Assembly: GCF_001676705.1 (NCBI RefSeq)
Contig: NZ_CP016170.1
Span: forward strand, 2,790,001 to 2,854,000
Origin: Bordetella bronchialis
GTDB taxonomy: Bacteria; Pseudomonadota; Gammaproteobacteria; Burkholderiales; Burkholderiaceae_B
Length of the DNA stretch: 64,000 nt
Reading direction: 5' to 3'
This document shows positions 58,235 to 64,000 of this stretch, piece after piece. The notes under the pieces were generated by a model. That model saw only the letters and a program-made list of their open reading frames with translations, was not told the DNA's origin and searched no databases. The first letter of the stretch is position 1. Every line of letters starts with the position of its first letter. Position numbers and translations under genes: made by a program.

Positions 58235-59167
58235 ATGAATTCCTGGCAGACCGCAGGCGCGGTATCGATGGTATTGGCCCTGCCCCTGGCAGGCTGTGTG
58301 GGACAGGCGCCGGGAGCCGCGCACGGCATACCGGCAAGAACCGTGTCCGCTGGCCCTGCCTCGGGCGCCGGCACGGGGACCGGGTCTTCGCCCGCCCTTC
58401 CGGTACCGCCGTCGGGGGACAGCGTTTCCCCGAGTCCGCCACCGCCGCCGCCAAGCGCGGCGCGGCCGGGCTCCCCGGCGCCGCGCCCCATCCTGCCGCC
58501 GGGTCCCCCCTTGGTTCCCCGCGCCGATGCGATACAGGCCTCCCGGCAATTGCAGGCGGACTGGATGAACGCCGTCAAGGCGGTGCCGGTCCTGCAGGCC
58601 AGGATCCAGCAGGGCGCGTCCTTCGCCGGCATCATGCAAGAGGCCGACCGCATGGCGAACGCGGGCTACGCGCGCCTGGACATGTCCGATATCAAGGCCG
58701 CCGCGGAGTTCCAGATGAAGATCGGCAACCTGCCGGGTTTCTGCGAAAACCACGAGCGCGGCAGCACGCTGGGCGACACGGAGCTGATCCAATACATCGG
58801 CGTCGAACCGTTCAAGCGCCAGAACGCGGTACGTATCCGCGCGCTTCAGGCGGAAGCCGCGCATAGCGGAACGCCACGCACGGTATCCACCTCCGCCTAC
58901 CGGGAGGCGACGGTCGCGGCCTTGCGCGCGATGCCCTTCGAGGACGGAGAATCGATCATGCGGCTGCTTCAACGCGGCACGAAGATCTCCACGTATGAAG
59001 CGTGCACCATGGGGGTCAAGCTGCTGCGCACGGGCATGACGCTTCCGCAGCCTTACCTGGATACGTTCATCGTCTACAGCGTGACGCATCGTGCCACGCC
59101 CGATCCCGCTCCCGCGGCGCGTCCGGAACGGCGTATCGAGTCTCCCGGACCTCATCTGGGAATTTGA
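58235..59167 (+). CDS. Proline-rich lipoprotein of unknown function
   Basis: A 310-residue protein with signal peptide MNSWQTAGAVSMVLALPLAGC and lipobox LAGC. Residues about 25-100 are an extended Gly/Ser then Pro-rich stretch that includes PPPPPP. The remaining 200 residues are mostly helical with no recognised domain (ADWMNAVKAVPVLQ-type helices). This build, a lipid anchor, a rigid Pro spacer and a globular end, suits a periplasm-spanning or surface protein. I do not recognise a function. Confidence 0.7.
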   Translation: MNSWQTAGAVSMVLALPLAGCVGQAPGAAHGIPARTVSAGPASGAGTGTGSSPALPVPPSGDSVSPSPPPPPPSAARPGSPAPRPILPPGPPLVPRADAIQASRQLQADWMNAVKAVPVLQARIQQGASFAGIMQEADRMANAGYARLDMSDIKAAAEFQMKIGNLPGFCENHERGSTLGDTELIQYIGVEPFKRQNAVRIRALQAEAAHSGTPRTVSTSAYREATVAALRAMPFEDGESIMRLLQRGTKISTYEACTMGVKLLRTGMTLPQPYLDTFIVYSVTHRATPDPAPAARPERRIESPGPHLGI

Positions 59168-59327
59168 GGCCGGCGCCGCGTTGACGTCTGGACACACGAT
59201 GTTATGGCAGGGGCCACCGTGCTTCGCCGATTAAGCCCATAAGATGGCCGCCAGGCAGAGCGCGAAAGCGCTTGGATGCGCGCCGTTGCGGCGCATGGGC
59301 ATTCTCGCCCGTCGACGGGAGAATACG

Positions 59328-59930
59328 GTGAAACAGCAAACGAACTCGTGCGTCGCGCGATGGGTGGCAGCCGCTTGCGCAATCTGGACCTTGCCCGCCG
59401 CGCATGCCGCGGGCAGCAGCTCGGAAGGCAAGGTGACCTGGGAGAATCCGGCTCCGTTTCCCTACCAGATCCAGGTCGACAGCTTCGGGGGCTGCGTGAC
59501 GGACCCTGGCTTGCGATCCTTTACCGTGGACCCCGGCGCGACCGGCGACAAGGCGAAGAGTTACGCCATCAAGATTTCCCCGGGGTGTTCGGCCAGATCC
59601 TTGAATATCGTCTGGAAATACGCCACGAAAATCTCGGACGGGATTTTCTCGAGTTTCGAGCAGGCATTGGTCCTGACCTACAAGGAAAAGGACGTCAGCG
59701 TTTCCGGCGCCAAGGGGCGGCTGGAGTATGTTGCCTCGGACGAGCTGGGCCACAAGATCCGCTTGCTGCCGAAAGCCTATTGCGGCTCCAAGCAGGAGTC
59801 CTGCAATTGGGTGCCGTGGAGCGGCCAGGAAGTCAACGACTGGTATTCCTTCGACACCACCAATGTCAAGATCGTGCCCGGCAACCCGGTGGTCTACGTG
59901 CTGCGGAAAAACAAATGGGTGCCGAGATAA
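59328..59930 (+). CDS. Secreted protein of unknown function
   Basis: A 200-residue exported protein starting at a GTG (59328) with a GGGAG site six bases before it. The signal peptide MKQQTNSCVARWVAAACAIWTLPAAHA ends in an AxA-type site. The mature part is rich in beta-strand pattern (KVTWENPAPFPYQIQVDSF, SYAIKISPGCSARSLNIVWKYA) and has four cysteines (VDSFGGCVT, SPGCSARS, KAYCGSK, ESCNW), enough for two disulfides. An in-frame ATG at 59244 would put 28 basic residues ahead of the signal and is rejected. Function unknown. Confidence 0.7.
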   Translation: MKQQTNSCVARWVAAACAIWTLPAAHAAGSSSEGKVTWENPAPFPYQIQVDSFGGCVTDPGLRSFTVDPGATGDKAKSYAIKISPGCSARSLNIVWKYATKISDGIFSSFEQALVLTYKEKDVSVSGAKGRLEYVASDELGHKIRLLPKAYCGSKQESCNWVPWSGQEVNDWYSFDTTNVKIVPGNPVVYVLRKNKWVPR

Positions 59931-59975
59931 GGCGGGCGCCCGGACTGGACGCCGGTGCCGTATGCCTTCGAAAGC

Positions 59976-60005
59976 GCTTCCCCGCGGCGATCCGCGCGGG
60001 GAAGC
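59976..60005. terminator. Bidirectional terminator between convergent genes
   Basis: GCTTCCCCGCG (59976-59986) pairs perfectly with CGCGGGGAAGC (59995-60005) around an eight-base loop. It lies between the secreted-protein stop and the PpiC stop. Confidence 0.6.
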
Positions 60006-60014
60006 AAGGGGTGC

Positions 60015-60293
60015 TCAGCGGCGGTCGGTGACTTCCACCAGGTGATAGCCGAACTGCGTCTTGACGGGACCCTGCACGGCGTTGACCGGTGCGCTGAAAA
60101 CGACTTCGTCGAATTCGCGGACCATCTGGCCGGGGCCGAAGGTGCCCAGGTTGCCGCCGTCGCGGCCGGAGGGGCACTGGGAGTGCTCGCGCGCGAGCTG
60201 GGCGAAATCGGCGCCGCCTTCGATGGCGGCCTTCAGTTCATTGCACTGCTGTTCCGTGGGAACCAGGATGTGGCGGGCGGTAGCTTGGGCCAT
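60015..60293 (-). CDS. ppiC: Parvulin-type peptidyl-prolyl isomerase (PpiC)
   Basis: A 92-residue single-domain parvulin that catalyses proline cis-trans isomerisation in the cytoplasm. Family motifs are ARHILVPTEQQC at the start, FAQLAREHSQCPSGRDGGNLGTFGPGQMVREFDEVVF in the middle (key FGPGQM and EFDEVVF), and TQFGYHLVEVTDRR at the end. The length equals E. coli PpiC (93). It is monocistronic. Confidence 0.95.
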   Translation of the reverse strand: MAQATARHILVPTEQQCNELKAAIEGGADFAQLAREHSQCPSGRDGGNLGTFGPGQMVREFDEVVFSAPVNAVQGPVKTQFGYHLVEVTDRR

Positions 60294-60449
60294 AAGGCGT
60301 CTCCTTTACGCAAAGTGAACTCGCAAGCGTACCGCATTCGCATGGCCCGCGTGGTGACGCGTTGAAAGGCGGTGTGGGGTTTTTCCATGGGCACGCGCGC
60401 CGCGCGGTGCGGCACGGTGCGTGCGCGTTACGCGCCGGCCATGCCGCGA

Positions 60450-61475
60450 TCAGCGCCCGCTTGCCTTCAAGCGCGCATCCAGGCGGGTATACACGCGGCG
60501 GGCATTGCCTTCGAAGATCTTGTGGCGGGCCTCGGGCGTGATGTCCGCGGCGGCGACATAGCGGCGCGTGTCGTCGAAATGGTGTCCGGTTTCGGGATCG
60601 ATGCCGCGCACGGCGCCTATCATTTCGCTGGCGAACAGGATGTTGTCCACCGGGATCACGCGGGTCAGCAAGTCGATACCCGGCTGGTGATAGACGCAGG
60701 TGTCGAAGAAGATGTTGTTCAGCAGGTGGTCCTGCAACAAGGGCTTCTTCAGCGCCTGCGCCAGGCCGCGGAAGCGTCCCCAGTGATAGGGGACCGCGCC
60801 GCCGCCATGCGGGATGATGAACTTCAGCGCCGGAAAGTCCTTGAACAGATCGGATTCCAGGCATTGCATGAAGGCCGTCGTATCCGCGTTGAGGTAGTGC
60901 GCGCCGGTCGTATGGAAACAGGCATTGCAGCTCTGGCTGACGTGGATCATCGCCGGCACGTCGTACTCGACCAGTTTCTCGTACAGCGGATACCAATAGC
61001 GGTCGTGCAGGGGCGGGCTGGTCCAGTGGCCGCCGGAAGGATCGGGATTCAGGTTCACGGCGACGTTGCCGTATTCCTCGACGCAGCGCTTCAGTTCGGG
61101 CAGGCAGGTGGCCACGTCCACGCCGGGACTTTGCGGCAGCATGGCCGCCGGGACGAAATGATCCGGGAACAGGGACGCGACGCGGAAGCACATCTCGTTG
61201 CAGATCGCGGCCCATGTGGACGAGACCTGGAAATCGCCGATGTGATGCGCCATGAAGCTGGCGCGCGGGCTGAAAACGGTGATGTCGTGGCCGCGCTCTT
61301 TCATGATGCGCAGCTGGTTCTGCTCGATCGCCTCGCGCAACTCGTCGTCGCCGATGTTGAGCTCCGCCGCCCGGGGCGCCGGCGTGCCGTCCGCGATCGC
61401 GGCGATCTGGCGCTTGCGCCAGGCTTCCAGGGCGGGGGGAGCGGTGGTGAAGTGTCCGTGACAATCGATGATCAT
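60450..61475 (-). CDS. ligJ: 4-oxalomesaconate hydratase (LigJ), amidohydrolase family
   Basis: A 341-residue amidohydrolase-superfamily enzyme closely like Sphingobium LigJ, which hydrates 4-oxalomesaconate to 4-carboxy-4-hydroxy-2-oxoadipate in protocatechuate 4,5-cleavage and gallate/syringate breakdown. Metal motif HGH (His6, His8) is in MIIDCHGHF; family-specific segments include SPRASFMAHHIGDF, NLNPDPSGGHW, IIPHGGGAVPYHWGRFRGL and FASEMIGAVRGIDPETGHHFDD. No other 4,5-cleavage genes are next to it in this window; a type III CoA transferase lies beyond it on the other strand. A 14-bp palindrome lies about 155 bp upstream. Confidence 0.9.
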   Translation of the reverse strand: MIIDCHGHFTTAPPALEAWRKRQIAAIADGTPAPRAAELNIGDDELREAIEQNQLRIMKERGHDITVFSPRASFMAHHIGDFQVSSTWAAICNEMCFRVASLFPDHFVPAAMLPQSPGVDVATCLPELKRCVEEYGNVAVNLNPDPSGGHWTSPPLHDRYWYPLYEKLVEYDVPAMIHVSQSCNACFHTTGAHYLNADTTAFMQCLESDLFKDFPALKFIIPHGGGAVPYHWGRFRGLAQALKKPLLQDHLLNNIFFDTCVYHQPGIDLLTRVIPVDNILFASEMIGAVRGIDPETGHHFDDTRRYVAAADITPEARHKIFEGNARRVYTRLDARLKASGR

Positions 61476-61632
61476 GCCAACTCATCCGGTGGTGTCGCAC
61501 CCGGTCGGGCGCCGGGCGAGACGACGGCGCGCAGGTGCGTTGTTGTAGCGTGTAGGGAGTGTCCGGATGCGACGGCTGCGACCGCGAGGGCGAACCCGGA
61601 CGGCCTATGGTGCGATCCGGGGCGACCTGCGT

Positions 61633-61646
61633 CAAATATATATTTG
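61633..61646. promoter_or_regulatory. Perfect 14-bp AT-rich palindrome upstream of ligJ
   Basis: CAAATATATATTTG is a perfect palindrome in one of the few AT-rich patches of the window. It lies 158-171 bp upstream of the ligJ start, and beyond the end of the small lipoprotein gene. A LysR- or MarR-type operator is possible. Confidence 0.4.
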
Positions 61647-61728
61647 CGCGGTTTTCAATAGGGAAACCGAATAAATCGCGCGTGCCTCGGCGCGATGCGA
61701 TCGCGCCGGGGCACGCCCGGAACCGCCG

Positions 61729-61923
61729 CTACCACGCGGCGCTGTAGGCGCCGTCGAATGGCTGGTTGTCCATTTCGCCGAACTGGCTCGCGTGGTAATT
61801 GGCCGGGTCCGCGCCGGTCTGGCTATCCGAGCGCGGCATTCCGCCGCGCGAACCGGAGTCCGGCATGGCGCAACCCGCCAGCGCAAGCGCCAGCAGCGCG
61901 CCCGCCAGGGTCATGGTCTTCAT
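61729..61923 (-). CDS. Small lipoprotein of unknown function
   Basis: A 64-residue protein starting MKTMTLAGALLALALAGCAM, a signal peptide with lipobox LAGC. The mature part is a short polar chain (DSGSRGGMPRSDSQTGADP, then NYHASQFGEMDNQPFDGAYSAAW). An AGGTTAG site precedes it on the minus strand. No function is recognised. Confidence 0.65.
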   Translation of the reverse strand: MKTMTLAGALLALALAGCAMPDSGSRGGMPRSDSQTGADPANYHASQFGEMDNQPFDGAYSAAW

Positions 61924-62190
61924 GGCTAACCTCCATAAACACGATGCGTGCCGGAAACGTGGCAGCCGGAGCGCGCCGACGCCGTTCTCATCCCTTTCCG
62001 GTTGATCGAGGTGCGCCGGATGTCAGCGCGTCGGGGACGATGGAGATCGCTGGCCCTGCCGCAATCGGGCAGGGGGCCTGAACGGTTTAATTCTGTGGGA
62101 CAGGCACGGGCGCCGTCCACGGATGTTTCCTTAGTTCGTTTGGCCTGTGGACGCCTTTCGACCGACCCCGGCAGGGCAGCGTGCGTGCCG

Positions 62191-62254
62191 ATGACCACGG
62201 GTTTTCCTGCATGGCGTGGTCATGCCTGGCGAAGTTAGGATGTCCAACATCCTA
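62191..62254. promoter_or_regulatory. Two inverted repeats upstream of the CoA transferase
   Basis: ATGACCAC (62191-62198) and GTGGTCAT (62216-62223) form a perfect 8-bp inverted repeat with a 17-base spacer. A second one, TAGGATGT-CCA-ACATCCTA (62236-62254), resembles the FadR-branch site form (GT-N3-AC core). The gene after the CoA transferase encodes a FadR-type regulator, so these are its likely targets. Confidence 0.55.
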
Positions 62255-62317
62255 CAAATGATTGCCAAGCCAGGGCCGCGCCGCGCCTGCCGCCTGGCAC
62301 GGACAAAGGAGACATCC

Positions 62318-63496
62318 GTGGCTTTTGCCCCGCTGAAACGTTTCGTGGTCCTGGACCTGTCCCGGGTGCGCTCCGGTCCGGCGGCCGTGCGCCAGTTCGC
62401 GGATTGGGGCGCCGACGTCATCAAGATCGAGGAGCCCAGCGAGGTCAAGGACGACAAGCCGGGGGGCGCGGCCAAGTTCAGCGATTACCAGAACACGCAT
62501 CGCAACAAGCGCAGCCTGACGCTGAACCTCAAGCACCCCGAGGGCAGGGCGGTGTTCCTGGAATTGGTGAAGCGCGCGGACGTGCTGGTCGAAAACTACC
62601 GTCCCTCGGTCAAGGCCAAGCTGGGCATCGACTACGAATCCCTGCGTGCCATCAATCCCCGCCTGGTGTATGCGAGCATCTCGGGTTTCGGCCAGGACGG
62701 TCCCTATGCGGACCGCCCGGGGCTGGACCAGATCGCGCAAGGACTGGGCGGCTTGATGTCCGTGACGGGAGAGGCCGACCGCGGTCCCATGCGCGCCGGC
62801 ATACCCATCGCCGACCTGAGCGCCGGCTTGTTCGCCGCGATCGGCATCATGATCGCGCTGCTGGAACGCGAGGAAACGGGCCAGGGGCGCTGGGTGCAGA
62901 CCTCGCTGCTGCAGGCGCAGGTCTGGATGATGGATTTCCAGGCCACGCGCTGGCTGATCGACGGCGAAGTGCCGGCGCAGTCGGGCAACGATCATCCCAC
63001 CAGCGCGCCCACGGGTGTCTATCCCACGGCGGACGGATACATCAACATCGCCGCCATGGGATCGAGCATGTTCACCCGGCTGTGCGAAGTCCTGGACCTG
63101 CCGGCGCTGGTCCATGATCCGCGCTTCGTGGAGGCCGGCCTGCGCGTGGAAAACCGGGCGGCGCTGAACCGCGAGATCATCGCCCGCACGCGCACGCGCA
63201 CCAGTGCGGACTGGATCGCGCGGCTGAATGCGGCGGGCGTGCCTTGCGGCCCCATTCTTTCCATGGATGGCACCTTCGACAACGAGCAGGTACGCCACCT
63301 GAACATGGTGCGCCACGTCCGCCATCCGGCCAAGGGAGACATCGCCATCATGGCGCAGCCGGTGGTCTTCGGCGGGACCGACCTGCCGGAGGTGCGCCCG
63401 GCGCCGGAAACCGGCGCCCATTCGGACGAGATCCTTGCCTGGCTGGGCATGGACGACGCGCAGCGCGGCCGTTTGCGTGCCGTGGGCGCGATATGA
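62318..63496 (+). CDS. CaiB/BaiF-type (family III) CoA transferase
   Basis: A 392-residue family III CoA transferase that moves CoA between carboxylic acids. Domain signs are LDLSRVRSGPAAVRQFADWGADVIKIEEP at the start and NKRSLTLNLKHPEGR; the catalytic Asp is in RPGLDQIAQGLGG. The GTG at 62318 (MAFAPLKRFVVLDLS) has an AAGGAG site; in-frame ATGs at 62216 and 62240 lie in the operator region and are rejected. It precedes a FadR-type regulator by 39 bp. Likely role: activation of an organic acid (for example hydroxy-, itaconate- or aromatic-ring-derived) before breakdown. Confidence 0.92.
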   Translation: MAFAPLKRFVVLDLSRVRSGPAAVRQFADWGADVIKIEEPSEVKDDKPGGAAKFSDYQNTHRNKRSLTLNLKHPEGRAVFLELVKRADVLVENYRPSVKAKLGIDYESLRAINPRLVYASISGFGQDGPYADRPGLDQIAQGLGGLMSVTGEADRGPMRAGIPIADLSAGLFAAIGIMIALLEREETGQGRWVQTSLLQAQVWMMDFQATRWLIDGEVPAQSGNDHPTSAPTGVYPTADGYINIAAMGSSMFTRLCEVLDLPALVHDPRFVEAGLRVENRAALNREIIARTRTRTSADWIARLNAAGVPCGPILSMDGTFDNEQVRHLNMVRHVRHPAKGDIAIMAQPVVFGGTDLPEVRPAPETGAHSDEILAWLGMDDAQRGRLRAVGAI

Positions 63497-63535
63497 CACC
63501 ATCGCGCCTTTCTTCCACCGTGCCGCAAACGTCCC

Positions 63536-64000
63536 ATGGTCCGCAGCGAAAACTCCCCTGAAACGGTGTTCGGCAGCCTGGCCCGCCCGGACAATCTGCC
63601 CGACGAAATCGCGCAGCAGATCCGGCAGAAGATCCTGAGCCAGGCCTTCGAACCGGGCCAGCGCCTGCCCACGGAGCTGGAACTGGCGCAGTCCTTCGGC
63701 GTGAGCCGCAATGTGGTGCGCGAGGCGATCGCGCGCCTGAAGCTGTCCGGCTATATCGAGACGCGCCGCGGGGTCGGCAGCTTCGTGGCCGCGGAAACCG
63801 GGCAGCGCAATTTCGAAATCCTGCCGCAGGACCTGCTGCGCGAGGACGCCCTGGAACAGGTGTACCAGCTGCGCGTGGAAATCGAAGCGGGCGCCGCCGC
63901 GCTGGCCGCGCAACAGCGCACCGAGGCGCAGCTGGAGCAACTGCGCGCCGCGCTGATCATCGCCGATGCCTCCAGCGCCGATTGGCGCGAAGGCGCGGAC
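63536..64000 (+). CDS. GntR-family FCD-type (FadR-like) regulator, 3' truncated by window edge
   Basis: The first 155 codons of a GntR regulator; the gene runs past base 64000. The winged helix has EIAQQIRQKILSQAFEPGQRLPTE, LAQSFGVSRNVVREAIARLKLSGYI and a wing ETRRGVGSFV. The helices of the FCD ligand domain begin at EQVYQLRVEIEAGAAALAA. It follows the CoA transferase gene by 39 bp and is probably in the same unit or controls it through the inverted repeats at 62191-62254. Confidence 0.9.
   Translation, partial: MVRSENSPETVFGSLARPDNLPDEIAQQIRQKILSQAFEPGQRLPTELELAQSFGVSRNVVREAIARLKLSGYIETRRGVGSFVAAETGQRNFEILPQDLLREDALEQVYQLRVEIEAGAAALAAQQRTEAQLEQLRAALIIADASSADWREGAD

Noticed and set aside
1..64000. 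CRISPR arrays, tRNA/rRNA genes, insertion sequences and attachment sites.
   Set aside because: No regularly spaced repeats with unique spacers, no cloverleaf-type sequence, no transposase or integrase motif was seen. The repeats found are short tandem arrays.

Overview
This is a GC-rich window (few AT-rich patches, strong G/C at third codon positions) of typical beta-proteobacterial make-up. Two orphan Bug/TctC-type solute receptors, many GntR/LysR-controlled catabolic cassettes, NMT1/SsuA-type ABC importers, PoxB, LigJ and a CaiB-type CoA transferase all point to an Alcaligenaceae genome, most likely Bordetella or Achromobacter. That assignment is an inference from gene content. I saw no rRNA, tRNA, insertion sequence, integrase, prophage or CRISPR array. 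The window looks like ordinary chromosome carrying accessory metabolism and sensing modules.

Layout. 1-2.2 kb: 3' end of a TRAP-transporter DctM gene and a CPBP-family membrane protease. 2.3-6.9 kb: a three-gene cytoplasmic molybdopterin/FeS/NrfD-like oxidoreductase resembling sulfite dehydrogenase SoeABC. 7-11.5 kb: a quinone-oxidoreductase-like protein, an argininosuccinate-lyase-like protein with an export signal, a LysR regulator and a divergent flavin NAD(P)H oxidoreductase. 11.5-22.2 kb: one tightly packed minus-strand operon of eleven genes with a GntR regulator at its head, two complete ABC importers, and CoA-thioester and carbonyl enzymes. 22.4-28.3 kb: a cupin lipoprotein, an NmrA-like protein, a CadC-like TPR regulator and a DUF1615 lipoprotein. 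26.8-31.9 kb: an EmrAB/outer-membrane-factor tripartite efflux operon with a divergent CerR-type TetR regulator.

32-46.7 kb is a stress and light region. It holds poxB, then hmp divergent from its sigma-54 activator norR (a -24/-12 promoter and two GT-N7-AC sites can be read), photolyase, heme oxygenase bphO, a hybrid histidine kinase, a CheY-like regulator and bacteriophytochrome bphP. BphO makes the biliverdin that BphP binds at Cys17. The overlapping kinase and receiver genes next to bphP suggest a multi-step phosphorelay. A major-facilitator transporter and a phosphoesterase follow.

46.8-64 kb: small lipoproteins, a Bug receptor, a DUF3313 lipoprotein coupled to an orphan PqiB, and a Bug receptor-class I fumarase-GntR operon whose predicted operator overlaps its promoter. 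Then come a LysE exporter, a diguanylate cyclase, secreted proteins of unknown function, a parvulin, 4-oxalomesaconate hydratase LigJ, a CoA transferase, and a FadR-type regulator that runs off the end. Several palindromes in regulator-proximal intergenic regions are reported as operator candidates.
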